Source: Rhabdophis nuchalis (Eukaryota; Chordata; Lepidosauria; Squamata; Natricidae). From it: a stretch of DNA of 64,000 bases. Each line of letters begins with the position of its first letter. Position 1 is the first letter of the stretch. Positions 1 to 11,263 of the stretch are shown here, piece after piece. The stretch is taken from assembly GCA_039707465.1 (NCBI GenBank), contig CM077643.1:243248167-243312166 (forward strand), in the 5' to 3' direction. The notes under the pieces are model-generated. The model was not told the DNA's origin and ran no database searches. It worked only from the letters and a program-made list of their open reading frames with translations. The translations under genes and the position numbers were made by a program.

Positions 1-733
1 CTAGCCAGACTATTCATCTTCAGGATGAGTTGCTAATACAGTGGATGATGTACAACAGAATTCCTTGACTCAGTTACTCACACCCATAACCTTATTCATG
101 GACATTTCAGTTATATAAGTACAGAGTTATAAGGGTTTTTTTTAAAAAAAATTATCCCACGACAACATTCTTCTAGATACTTTTCCCCTTTGTTCTCACT
201 ACTATTTTATGCAACTGTATGTAGATAAAATTAACACAATTCAAAAGCTAACATTTCTTTAATTGGATTGCAAGCTGAAGATTCTGGTGGTTACTATAAT
301 TTTATGTTAACTCATTATATTTATGGGCAAAAGGTGTTCTGCAAAGCATTCACATTTTAGAGTAAGTTGCATTTTGAAACCAGCTATTGCATATTGACAT
401 GTGATAATGTTCTTTCTCTCTCTCTCCCTCTCTCTCTCCCCACTCCCACCCCAAGCAATCAGAGGTAGCACTGATATTTTTGTTTGTATGCTGTTTTTAT
501 AGCACACTGTTTATATATGTGTGTGTGTGTGTTTCTATTTTCTCTGCACGGTTTGCAAAGCCACATGACCTAACCAAGGATTTGGCCTTTTTTCTCATGA
601 GGGGATTAAAGGCAGGGGGAGTGGAGGTGGAACCTGAGCTTCAATTAGAAGATCAAGTTCTCAGGATTGAGTGGGAAGAGTCCCAGCTGCACCCAGGATG
701 AAAAAAGGATCTAGTCTTCTATTGTCTCATTAC
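1..733. other. Sequence upstream of the DUF4585 gene exon; no secure gene
   Basis: Mostly AT-rich non-coding sequence, presumably intron or 5' flank of the gene that starts its large exon near 736. It contains a CT-rich simple repeat at about 413-440 and a short GT run at about 519-532. An open stretch at 549-701 reads as an acidic peptide but ends in a stop at 699-701 with no convincing splice donor, so I do not call it an exon. No promoter element is recognisable. Confidence 0.6.
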
Positions 734-762
734 AGACTCATACGACCTCCACAGCACCAAAA

Positions 763-3700
763 ATGTTCTCCTCTGTGTCAAGTAAGAGCCCACTTTCTTC
801 TCAGCCTGTTGGAGTGAATGAAGAAGAGCTTAGCAACTACAACTGCAGAGTCCACTCTGCCCTGGAGAAAGAAGAGAGCCATGTTTCTAGCAATTGCACC
901 TCCGACACTTCTAGCTCTTATCGTTCAGCACCAAGCTCAGAAGAGGCCGAGAGCTTTAAAGACTGTATTGAATACTTGGAAGAAGCTGGAGGAGATCGTA
1001 TCATGCAATGCACTTACTGTGACGCGGAATACGAACAAGCAATGTTGATCCTCTCTGCAGATCAGACAAAACTTGCTCGCAAAAGCAGAATCTCCACAGC
1101 TACTGCCAGGCAACCCCACAGGACTTTGAATGATTTCAGCAACGCTTACCAAGGGAAAAGAAATAGTTCTTCTGCAACTTCTGGAGACATCCAAGTTTAT
1201 TTCCCCCCAAATAAGAGCAAGACTTTAGGAGGCTCAATGCCAGTCCAAAGGCTGAGAGTGCAGAGCCTGCAAGCAGACCTCCCCAGTGCTATAAAAGATC
1301 AAAACTGGAGAGACAAACTCTGTTCCAGTGGTAAGGAAAGCCAACAGGTTCAGACGTCAATCAAAACTAATAATAGCTCAGACCCAGTATGCAGTAGTGG
1401 AATGGGTCTAGTCACACCAAGGCTGCAGCCAGGAGACAGCAGCGGATCTAAATACTTGGATCGTCCTGCACAACTCAGTGCTGATAAATCCAAGGAAATG
1501 TTGCCCAGTGCTCGCAAGCTGAAGAAGAGCAGCCTTGGCAGTCGACCTCACGGTCCTGTAAGTAGCAAATCAGCATGCCCCAGATATTTTGTTGAAAATC
1601 CAAGTGTTCTGAGTGATTCCGATGAGGCTGATAACGAAGTGGAAAAGCTCACCGCTGGGTCTTTCCGGAGCCTCTCATGTCCTCAAGGCAGTTACCTAGA
1701 TATGTATAGTTCTAGTAATGGGACGTCATCCAGCCTGTCCAATTCCTTGCCAGAAGATTGTAATGGACTGAACAGGTGGCCGGCGTGCAGTGATCAGAGG
1801 AAAACAATGGTGGTTGGCAACAGCAAAGGAAACTGGCCATTCCCACCACCAGGCAAAGACCCAGAAACAGAACTGCTCGGTGGTGTCCTGGGAAAGGAAC
1901 ACTTTGAGTGCATTGATTTCAGACAAGAGAATGCAGATGGCAAAAAGAGCCTGTCTAAAAAGAGAATGGTGCCCAAACGCCAGATCCAGTTGAGACGGAA
2001 GGACAAGAAAGAGACAGGCTTTTGTGCTCCTGGAGAGCCTGCACCCATGCAGTCATTCACACAGCCAAGGAAAGACCCGTCTGCAAAGGGGAGGAATATT
2101 AGTGATGAGTTTCGGATAAATTATAAGCAGTTTCTAAAAGCGTCTTCTCTAGGCAATGCTTATAGCAAAACCAAGCTTGCTTCCAATCTAGTGAAAAACG
2201 TCTTAGCTAAAAAACTGCAATATGAGCAAAGGATTAAAATGGAACAAGCTTCCATCCAGGACAGTTCACCTTCCTCGGTCCCTTCCTCTGTCAGTACTGA
2301 TCTTCAGGGGGATAGCTTGGAAGGCAAGTCAAGTTCTTTGTCCAAATCCGATTGCAGCTTCTCAACTGAGGATGTGCAGAGCCATTCCACCACCAGCGAG
2401 CGATCTGAACCTCTTGCTATCAGTGAGGACAGAAGAAATGCCATAAGGCCAACGAAGGGAGTTGTGCTTAATAAGCAGCTAAGAGAGAATGTCTACAAGC
2501 TGAAGAATACATTTAATGAGCTGAATGAGAGAATGAAGTACCAAGAAGACGCTCCATTGGACAGACTCCCTGTCTCGGCAGAAGGTGGGGTGAATGTGTT
2601 AGAATCGAGCAACATCAAAAAACAGGTCTCAGGGGAAAGGCAGGAATATTGGAGAGCCCGTGCCGTGTTTGAGGCCATGCAGGATGATCCCAAAACCTTG
2701 CCTCTGGTTCCCAAATTTGCAAAGTCACAAAAGCCATGGCCAAATCTGAAGCAGCGAGCTATCCAGCAAAAGAAGGCCCTGCATTCAAAAGAAGATATCT
2801 TTCCTTTTAAACCTTCAAGCCTGGCGGTGCCCAAAGATACCACTAGGAACACCTTTGTATCCAAAACTAAAGAAATGAAACTTGTCCCACAGATGAAGAA
2901 TAAGCACAGTGTTCCCAATGCCTTCAGGCACACGTCTTGGGACAGAGGTTTCGCCACCAGAAGGATGCCGACATTTCAGAGCATGAAACTGTCCTCAATC
3001 GCTGTTCCAGCTTCTGGCAAATTCCACAACACTGGCAGACTCGATTGTCCTAAAGCACCTTTCACCAAGGGAACTGCTCACATGCCAGACAAAGGGAATG
3101 TAAGGACACATCAATCCAGAGACGTTAGAAAAATAGTGAATGAGACTTACAACCTTGGCTTTAAATCTACAGAGGGTTCCAGTGCTGACCAGAGTTCTAG
3201 TGCAGAAAAAAGTGAAAGTGACAGCTTAACTGGGTTTCCAAAGGAATCCGCTACCATCTCTCCTCTCTTCATACACTGCACCTCAATTTGTAGGAAAGAC
3301 TATGTACCTGCAGGAAGTTACAAGCAGAAGAAAAAACAAGATCAACCCGAAGGCTTAGATATGTCAACACTTTCGCTACAGGAGGCCAGTACAAGGAAGT
3401 CCAGGGACCATTTTCCTCCCATGCTATCAAACAAATGTTCAGCAATAGGTGAATCTGGGGTGCATATTACTACAATTCAGTCCAAGAAGTTAGCTGTTGA
3501 AAATAAAGAATTTCAGCCTCCAGTTGAAAAGAAACCAGTACTTTGCGAGCGGAGTGAATTAAATGTCAGACCTGCTTCCACCCCCACCAAGAAAGAATCT
3601 CAGCTTAATATTCAAGTGAACAGTTCTATCTCCAAGCAGCCACACACAACAGCAACTGATTATTTCCCTTGTGTGGGTTATTCTGCAGTAGATGATAGGA

Positions 3701-5145
3701 CGAACAAAGAATCCTGGCCTCACTTTAATCACAGAGAAAATAAAGCTGTTGCTTCATCTGAGATCATTGTGATTCCACCATCGGCATATGTCCAGGAAAT
3801 CTCAATAAGAGAGAATAATCGTTCAACTAAAAGTTGCATGCTGGACTCTTGCAAAGTACAAGAAGCTGAACTGCCCTATCAGAAACATCGATCCTGTGAA
3901 ACCCTCACGTTGGGTCCCAAAGATGGTAAAGGTTATTCTGTCCTTTCGAAAGAAGAAAATATATTTTCTGAATCTCTGCCATCCTGTGAAAACTATAGGT
4001 ACCCACAAGCTACCCGAGCTCCAGTCATAAATACTCCGAATTTGCAGATGCAAACTCCGGCACATAATCAATACATTGATAGAATATATGAAACAGCAGC
4101 ATTGGAAGACAGAAAACCCTTAGATGGCCACCACAGAATACATTCAGAAAGTATAATTTCAGATAATCCATTAACAGCAAGAGAGTATATGGAGGGAATC
4201 AAGCTTGTGTCGAATTCAATGTTTACCCCAAAAATCTCTGCTGAAAAGGTCCACGACTCTGGGTGTGATTATTTTAATAACAGCCACCAGGCAACAAATG
4301 AACAGTATTTTTCTACCACCCAAGCTGACAACACAAATTACTTAACTATTCCTGTGAAAACACATCCATCTGAGCCAGACCCTAAGCAGTCGCCACTTTT
4401 GCACATGGATAACACTTCATTCACCTCCAACGTTTCTTTCCAGCCAGGAGTGGACCTACCTGGAAATAAAATGAGCAATGAATTTTTCCCATCAAGACAA
4501 ACGGAGAGGAAAACTCCCTCCGATAATGTGTTATACAGTGCCCCATGCCTTGGGCAACTCCCCTTAAGACATGAAGAGTCCCCCAGTTTCCCAAGAAGAA
4601 ATGAAAGAGTTTCACCTTTGGGTAAAAGTGCTCCAAGCCCAACAAGACATTTTGCTGCTCCTCTACAGGCACACCGGAAAATGTTGGTTGACCCCGAGAG
4701 TGGAAAATGCTATTATGTAGAATCCCCAAGACAACCTCAGTTGAAGATGCTTTATGACCCAGAGACAGGGCAATACATTGAAGTGTTAATACCACCAGCT
4801 CCTCTGCCGTCACACAGTGGACTTTACCAACCGCCTTTTCCATCAATGGTCATGAATCCAGGAAGTTATGGGCAACCTTGCATGACCTATTCTGGATGTC
4901 CGGGTTTTCCCCCTCCACCTGCACCACCTGGCCCTCTAGATCTCCAAGACCAACCACCTGTTCAAGAAAATGCAAACTTTAGTGATGGTTTTAATCATTT
5001 TGCAAAGCCTGAAGCCCCTTCAGTTCCTGATGGCAACTATATGGAAAGTTTATATTATATTCCCACTGGGATGAATTCGAGTCCTAATCCTAGCCAAGTT
5101 TTATATTCTCCGTCTACACGTTCTGCTCCTTTGCCTAGGATGTGA
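763..5145 (+). CDS. DUF4585-family protein (CEFIP / C4orf54 / PROB1-like), large main coding exon
   Basis: One uninterrupted 1460-codon frame in a vertebrate genome is strong evidence for a giant coding exon. The frame stays open upstream to a plausible splice acceptor (TTACAG at 730-735), so earlier exons may add a short N-terminus; ATG 763 is the first Met after that acceptor. Visible features are a Cys-containing segment near residue 80, an acidic block at about 280-320 that reads DSDEADNEVEKL then FRSLS, a Lys/Arg block near 405 (VPKRQIQLRRKDKK), a predicted helical stretch around 560-600, and the DUF4585 signature at about 1304-1347 with two repeats of the form DPE(S/T)G-Y (MLVDPESGKCYYVE and MLYDPETGQYIEV), followed by a Pro-rich tail. 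In known relatives (CEFIP is an FHL2-binding Z-disc protein of heart and muscle) DUF4585 is also near the C-terminus and most coding lies in one exon. Low-complexity Ser-rich sequence suggests a largely disordered scaffold. Exact orthology is unresolved: neighbouring LRRC63 and ESD do not match the human locations of CEFIP (10q11), C4orf54 (4q23) or PROB1 (5q31). Confidence 0.9.
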   Translation: MFSSVSSKSPLSSQPVGVNEEELSNYNCRVHSALEKEESHVSSNCTSDTSSSYRSAPSSEEAESFKDCIEYLEEAGGDRIMQCTYCDAEYEQAMLILSADQTKLARKSRISTATARQPHRTLNDFSNAYQGKRNSSSATSGDIQVYFPPNKSKTLGGSMPVQRLRVQSLQADLPSAIKDQNWRDKLCSSGKESQQVQTSIKTNNSSDPVCSSGMGLVTPRLQPGDSSGSKYLDRPAQLSADKSKEMLPSARKLKKSSLGSRPHGPVSSKSACPRYFVENPSVLSDSDEADNEVEKLTAGSFRSLSCPQGSYLDMYSSSNGTSSSLSNSLPEDCNGLNRWPACSDQRKTMVVGNSKGNWPFPPPGKDPETELLGGVLGKEHFECIDFRQENADGKKSLSKKRMVPKRQIQLRRKDKKETGFCAPGEPAPMQSFTQPRKDPSAKGRNISDEFRINYKQFLKASSLGNAYSKTKLASNLVKNVLAKKLQYEQRIKMEQASIQDSSPSSVPSSVSTDLQGDSLEGKSSSLSKSDCSFSTEDVQSHSTTSERSEPLAISEDRRNAIRPTKGVVLNKQLRENVYKLKNTFNELNERMKYQEDAPLDRLPVSAEGGVNVLESSNIKKQVSGERQEYWRARAVFEAMQDDPKTLPLVPKFAKSQKPWPNLKQRAIQQKKALHSKEDIFPFKPSSLAVPKDTTRNTFVSKTKEMKLVPQMKNKHSVPNAFRHTSWDRGFATRRMPTFQSMKLSSIAVPASGKFHNTGRLDCPKAPFTKGTAHMPDKGNVRTHQSRDVRKIVNETYNLGFKSTEGSSADQSSSAEKSESDSLTGFPKESATISPLFIHCTSICRKDYVPAGSYKQKKKQDQPEGLDMSTLSLQEASTRKSRDHFPPMLSNKCSAIGESGVHITTIQSKKLAVENKEFQPPVEKKPVLCERSELNVRPASTPTKKESQLNIQVNSSISKQPHTTATDYFPCVGYSAVDDRTNKESWPHFNHRENKAVASSEIIVIPPSAYVQEISIRENNRSTKSCMLDSCKVQEAELPYQKHRSCETLTLGPKDGKGYSVLSKEENIFSESLPSCENYRYPQATRAPVINTPNLQMQTPAHNQYIDRIYETAALEDRKPLDGHHRIHSESIISDNPLTAREYMEGIKLVSNSMFTPKISAEKVHDSGCDYFNNSHQATNEQYFSTTQADNTNYLTIPVKTHPSEPDPKQSPLLHMDNTSFTSNVSFQPGVDLPGNKMSNEFFPSRQTERKTPSDNVLYSAPCLGQLPLRHEESPSFPRRNERVSPLGKSAPSPTRHFAAPLQAHRKMLVDPESGKCYYVESPRQPQLKMLYDPETGQYIEVLIPPAPLPSHSGLYQPPFPSMVMNPGSYGQPCMTYSGCPGFPPPPAPPGPLDLQDQPPVQENANFSDGFNHFAKPEAPSVPDGNYMESLYYIPTGMNSSPNPSQVLYSPSTRSAPLPRM

Positions 5146-7362
5146 CATGCTATGAAACAAACACACACTTCTGCCAAAAATTGGGTTGTTGTTTCTTTTC
5201 AGATTCTCCTCCTTTTTCTTCTCCTTCTCATAAATGTCAAGCCAAACCTCTTTGCCTGGATTTTGGAAAAGGATATGGCAGGAAAGTTGGTTGCCTTTTG
5301 TTCGGTTCATTAATTTGTTGGGTTCTGAAGGATTTGAGAGGTAATGAGAAATCATGCCTCATTGAACACACTTCACTTCCTTGATAAATGTATTTTTATG
5401 CAAACATCTCTGTCAATAATACACCACATTCTGGTGCTAACGGAACCCAATGAGAGTTTTGGGAGGCTTTTCCAATGGAAGGACCAGGATCAGTCTACAA
5501 GGTTTTTATTTACAGTTCTCAGTTTGTATCTGGAAGTATGTTATAAGGTTCAGTATTCTAAGGTTGATCCTGCTCCTGAGGAATCCAGTTTTTCACAACC
5601 TTTGACTCTTCTGTAGAAATGAAGTGTTCATTCAGTCAAGTTTTATGAATATTATGGACAAGTCACCAATAGTTACAGACATCCTTGTTTTTTACCAGTA
5701 TTCCACTTTTGCCATTAGAGTTCAGTCAATTAGTAAAGCTTTGTTAGGAGAACCGAAGACCACATGGGGTTGGACAACCTGAGAGAAGGCTTGGATCAAC
5801 CCCTGAGCTTCGTCTTTGCCAGAGCTCTATACGAGAGGGACAGATGTTGTGACTTCAGCCTTGGTGAGTAGCACAATAGAAATGGTTTTTTAAAAAAGGG
5901 AGTGAGGAGATGGCAAAAGGTATCACGTGTGACATCACATGTGCAAGGATATAATCACACAAATAATATTGTGTCATTTTTATGATGACATCATGATACA
6001 TGAAACTTCTTTATGGGTAGTACTGAAGGCCTATGTTACGATGCCAATACTAGTGTACCAGAAGGGAGACTAATCTCACCAATGGACAGGAGAGAGTTCG
6101 TTGAAGAAGGCTTGGTAATTATGTGTGATTAACAGAGCAAGTAAATATCTGGCTTCTGATTTGGTTTTGCCTTAACATAATTAAAAAACATACTATAGCT
6201 TATGAAACCAAATGATGAATTCATATCTGAGAGAGATGCCCAACACAGGATAACTAAGGACAGAAGCAGGCAACATGCCTGCTCCTATCATAATTACATA
6301 GGACCGAGAATTTGGGCAGGTGCAGTTGATATCTCCATTTCTCCAGCATTATGAATGTACAGGAGACAGACCATATTGCTATGTGATTATCAGATGTTGT
6401 GAAACCCCTGGCAATAAGGAGGTAAAGAAGGGTTATCGCTTCTGGACTGTAAACATCTAGATGTCAGTGAAGAAACACAGAAAACCCTCTGCTGCAATCT
6501 CATGATCACCCTGAGCTTTCAGACCAGATCTGTTAGCTCTCCAATTAAAGGCCATCTAGTCTGCTTGTAGACTAGAGAAGACAAAATAGCTCTTCTTCCC
6601 TTGACAGCCTCTTCCAGTAGCAGCAATACCAGTTGCTTTCAACAGAAAAAATAGTGCTGCTGATAGAAAGTGGAAGTAACGTCAATCTGCTGTTGCCACT
6701 CTTTACTTTGATCCATTCTTATTTTATGTATGTATGTATGTAAGTAAGTATGTATGTATGTATGTATGTATGTATGTCCCCTTTACAGACCTCTTAGGAA
6801 TGGGGTGAGGTCCATGGTAGACAGTTTAAGGTTTATGTTTAAAGCTTTTATCAAAGGCTAGAATGCCAAACTTGAGTAAGAAGATAATGATAAGCACATT
6901 TACTGCCTCTGGGATAAAATCACTATTTCCCTTTTTTGTTGCCTTTAGTCCGTAAGTTATGCTAATTCCCAGCCTTTTTTGGTATAATAATATAGAGACC
7001 AGACTTCCATGAGGTTAGTTTTTCTCATCACAACATTGTAATAAGAAAAATTTTGCAAGCCATTTCCCCAGTATGTGTCTTTTCAAAGGATTCTTGTTCC
7101 TCTACTCCTGCTTTGGTGTTCTCTTCAGGTTTCCCAAGTCTGTACCCTTCCATTTAAAGCCTAATATGAGACACAAAAACCTCAATCTTTACTAGTTCAA
7201 CTTTTGCTGATGATTCTGCCTTTTCCACTTAATAGAAATGTATAACTACATGCAAAGTTACATGATGGGCAGAAACATGTCAGTGATAAGGAAAATTATA
7301 TGCAGCATTTCTGAAAGAGTAAAGCCTTTAAAAACAGCAAAGTCATGCTGGAATCAAATAAA
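5146..7362 (+). other. Probable 3' UTR and flank of the DUF4585 gene
   Basis: After the stop codon the sequence is AT-rich and non-coding. The first canonical AATAAA I see on the plus strand is at 7357-7362, so the 3' UTR could extend that far; later AATAAA copies occur at 10722-10727 and 13431-13436. No open frame in this stretch looks like a gene. The end of the transcript cannot be fixed from sequence alone. Confidence 0.4.
6725..6777. repeat. (TATG)n microsatellite
   Basis: About 13 units of TATG with an interruption by TAAG. Simple-sequence repeat of a type very common in squamates. Confidence 0.9.
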
Positions 7363-7677
7363 AGATCGAAGGTAAAGATGAGGGGAGGGAATCAACCACA
7401 ACGTTTACAAATATCACCTCTAGTTCCTTCTTTTGATTTGTACTGTTAAAATCTAATTTTTCCTGCAATTGTCTAGATGAGAACTAGCAAGTTGTTAAGC
7501 ATGTTTGATCCCTGCAATTTTGAAAATATAATTTCATTCAGTGTTCCCTCAATGTGGTGTAGCTGAAAAAGGTACACGTCTTTGGACCCCTTTTAAAAAT
7601 AGGTTGACGCCCTCATGATAAGCTATGGCTACGCAATAATGATTTATCAAACACATACAAATCATAATGTAAGGACT

Positions 7678-7726
7678 CATACAACATCCAAGTTTATATA
7701 TATATATATAACTTGGATGTTGTATG
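7678..7726. repeat. Perfect short palindrome around a (TA)n core
   Basis: A 16-bp arm (7678-7693, CATACAACATCCAAGT) is repeated as its exact reverse complement at 7711-7726, with a self-complementary TA-rich spacer. The whole block can fold into one hairpin or cruciform. It could be a tiny inverted-repeat element or a local palindrome. Confidence 0.8.
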
Positions 7727-7975
7727 GCTTAGAATTGTGTATGAACCTCATTGTAGTGATCTAAGTACTCATAAATTTCTCTATCAATGTATGTTACAAA
7801 GGTATAGCTTCTTATTTTTCAGTTAAAATGCTTTCTTCTTTTGCCTGCTTGCAACTGTAAGATTTTTCCCAGCCTAGCCCTTAAGTGGCAGCTTTCTCCA
7901 ATTCTAAGGGAAACTTCTAGATGAGGCTCTTATTAGCTATATTCTATTTTGTAAATGGGCATAAGTGACCTAGAT

Positions 7976-8128
7976 CAGGGGTCTCCAACCTTTGCAACTT
8001 TAAGTCTGAAGGACTTCAGCTCCCAGAATTCTCCATCCAGCAAAGCCTGTCGCTGGAGCTTTGCTGGCTGGAGAATTCTGGGAGCTGAAGTCCTTCAGAC
8101 TTAAAGTTGCAAAGGTTGGAGACCCCTG
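7976..8128. mobile_element. Palindromic hAT-type MITE (CAGGGGTCTCCAACC termini)
   Basis: Two long arms are near-perfect reverse complements (CAGGGGTCTCC... / ...GGAGACCCCTG) with a very short centre, total 153 bp. It is flanked by 8-bp duplications ACCTAGAT (7968-7975) and ATCTAGAT (8129-8136), one mismatch, which is the hAT signature. It has no coding capacity. Degraded relatives lie near 10213-10262, 12018-12085, 41238-41378 and 58313-58395. Confidence 0.85.
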
Positions 8129-8136
8129 ATCTAGAT

Positions 8137-11100
8137 AACATGATTTTCTATTTATCATCATATGCCTTTTCTATGTCCCACTGACTTTTCCTTGTGCTAG
8201 AAAAAGGAAAGAATGGCTGAAAATATTACTTTTTCTCTGTTTGCCTATCTTTGCATGGATGCTATAAAATATGATCAGCAAACCATAGCAGGAATTTCAT
8301 ACCACCTGTTTTGCCAAAACAAAACCAATCAGATGGTGGTTTAATCTTATTCTGAACTGAGCATTGATGTGGAAAGTTGTCTGTCCCCTTTACTGAAGAC
8401 AGAAAGGGGTTAATATTTCCTCTCTGCACTATGAGGATCCTGCCAGTTTTTGCCCATCAGTTGACTGACAGGAACTAAGACACAGGGCATTTTGTTTTCT
8501 TTTAGTTTTTCTGCCAACTGGCAACTCAAGGAGGGAGGCCCAGCCTGTGCTACTGCTTTGGAACTTCTAAAGAGACAACAAGCAGAAATAGTTGGGAATC
8601 ATAATTACGCAAACTATTCTGACCAGATTTCTCCAAGCTTTGTCTCTAAGATGTGCATCTAGAACTCCTATCATTCTTGACCACAGGCCTTGATCTGGAA
8701 TCCACTAAGCTGGCAAAATGATTCAAGCATCAAGAAATCCGATAAATTCATTCAGATCAGTGTCTCTATTAGACTAGTTCAAGGTCATGAGCATTTGTTG
8801 GTTGTGTTTGCACAACACACTGAACTTCAAACCAGTCAACCTCATGCCACAGTAATGGTGCAACTATAATATTACTAAGAAAACAACAACACATGGTTGC
8901 ACAGTTATCAGCATGCTATTCTTTCACAATCACAGACAGCAAAAGATTTTAGAGAGGAGACTAATTCAAAAAAGTTTTGACTGTGCCAACATGGTTAGAT
9001 TAACCTTTAAAATTAAAGATCGAGAAGATACAGAATATTATTTGATTTGTAATAAATTCTATGAATGAATAGAAGCAAGAGGTAGGAATGAGAGAAAAGT
9101 AAGATCATAAATGTTAGTACTGAAAAGAAGAAAGTAAATAATTACAATAGTTTAATGTAAGAAGAAACCTACTGTAGCTACGAGCCTTTTGTTTTTTTCG
9201 GACTTTTTGCAGATGCCTAGAAAATTGCACACAGTACATGCTGGGATGAGCACTGACAATTTATTTGACATCTTTTTAGAATAATGTGGAGAATGCAAGA
9301 TTTTTTTTGCTGCTCCAGCAAAAGTAGTGAAGGGGATGGGTTCTACTTTCCTATTGGTTGGTTCACTCGAAGGATCGCAGTGATTTGTTCATGCTGTTCT
9401 CTGCATTTCAGCTTAGGAGAAATGAATTTTAAAAATTGGTCCGAATTTGTGGAAACACTCTGGTGTAAATGTGTTCCTAGTTAGCTGCAAACCTGAAGCC
9501 TTTCCCTTATTAATTATCAATCTCTATTTTTCTCTCCCCTTTCTACCTGTTTCTGAGCAGATCAGGCTACCCAAGGATCACGTCACTGCTGGAAAGGGGA
9601 ATTTTCTTCTGCGCAGTAATTTGTAACATTAAGCTACTTCTGAAATGAGAGAGAATATCTTTGGTGTCTGGTTGTCACAAGCAAGTCAGTACAAGTAATA
9701 TGTCAGAGTTTGATCTTGTTCAGCTGTCCTGAAGCAAGCTTACACCTCAGTTCTCAAATGTTTGTGTACTTGTAAAAAAATTGATCATAGCTATTGCTTG
9801 TAGCATAATTTCTTGCTAGGTTACATTAATTAACTATTTACTCTGGTCCAATATGATAGTGAATCTTTTTTTTTAATATATTCTAAACCAAGAGGAAGAC
9901 ATTTATTTTGGTCTTGTTCAAAGAGAGAAAACTATAGTTTATAAATAAGAGGATTCTCGAAGCAACTGAATTTCGGGTCCATCGCTACCTCTGTTTCATT
10001 TGACATGTCTGAGTACATCTTTTAATCAATATTTGCAGAATTGAATTGGCTTTAGTGAGGCAGGAACCAACAGCTTTTATGTAATCATATCACAGCCACT
10101 TCCCTTAGACATCAAGCAACCTGCCAGGTTTCACTTTAAAGTGCAAAGAGGTTGGAGACTTTGACAATGAAGTTCCAAAATCTAGGCTTCTTCACCTCAA
10201 CCATCTAAATCAGGGGCTTCCAACCTTGGCAACTTTTAGCCTGGAGGACTTCAACTCCCACTTCAAAGTGCATATTTTTTTTGCAATTCCTTGCTCTGTT
10301 TTTGTGTGAAGCTTCGTTCTTGTCTGTGATAAAGATTCTAATCTAGATGAGTTACGTCTCCTGCTTGTCTAACCTAAACTTCTGGAAGTACATAATTCAC
10401 TACTAAGCCAGTCTACAAAGCTTGATATTGTCCACGTGGTCACCCAGCAATTCTACCTGCTTAATCTTTCTTTTATAGAAAAACTGCTATATGAACAAAC
10501 CTGGCCAGTGATCTAGCCTAGCCTGGTGCAATTGACACAAATTGGTGGCACCTCATCAGAGTTCCAGCTGATTCCCCCCTTCATCTTTAGATGGAAATGC
10601 ACCTTAAACCTTCTGCATACAAACCATGTGCTCCAGTTGAGAAAAATCTCTCTTTACTATATTATATTATGTGATATTAAACGATATGCAGTCTCTGAGA
10701 TCCTTCAGAACTTTTTATTTAAATAAAACTTATTTATTTAATAACTTTCAGAGGCTTAGTATATGTTTTGTAGACTAAGACCGCAAGCTGTATAGCATCT
10801 TAGTCTTACAGATAACTTAATAAAATAACAAGCCCATAAGAATGTGTTATGCTACAATCAGAATATATAGAACACTCTCAAATCTTATTTCCTTAGACTG
10901 GAAAAGATATAAAACCCCCATGTTTTGTTTCTTTGTTGCCGAACTGACTTTCTTTTTCTGATGCTAAAAAAACAAAAACAAATGCAGGTTGAAAACAAAA
11001 TTGAAAGTTAATTTGGATAAGGAAGAAGATGGGATAGGGAATCCATTGAACATGGATTACTAGTAAGGAGACCGAGGATAATTGAGCAGTTTTAGATGAA

Positions 11101-11263
11101 AGGCCTAAAGGTTGTTAGCCAGTTGTATGTTTTTCTACTCTTTCTTCCACATTTTTTTCTTTGCCCCACAAAAGTATCTCAAATGGGAAAAGTTACAGAA
11201 TAATTTTTGAAGCTTACAGACAGGAATATAGATTCATCAACAGATGACAACCCTCCTGCTATA
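8137..11263. other. Gene-poor sequence; no supported gene
   Basis: Open frames here are short and show no recognisable domain or splice context. The only item recognised is a fragment of the palindromic MITE family at about 10213-10262. An AATAAA hexamer lies at 10722-10727. I see nothing else. Confidence 0.6.

Noticed and set aside
2493..2957. 154-codon minus-strand frame inside the large exon
   Set aside because: It is antisense to the DUF4585 coding exon, with no domain and no splice context. Several other antisense frames there are rejected for the same reason.
5142..5616. Plus-strand frames just after the DUF4585 stop as extra exons
   Set aside because: They show no splice sites in register and no recognisable domain, and they sit in probable 3' UTR.
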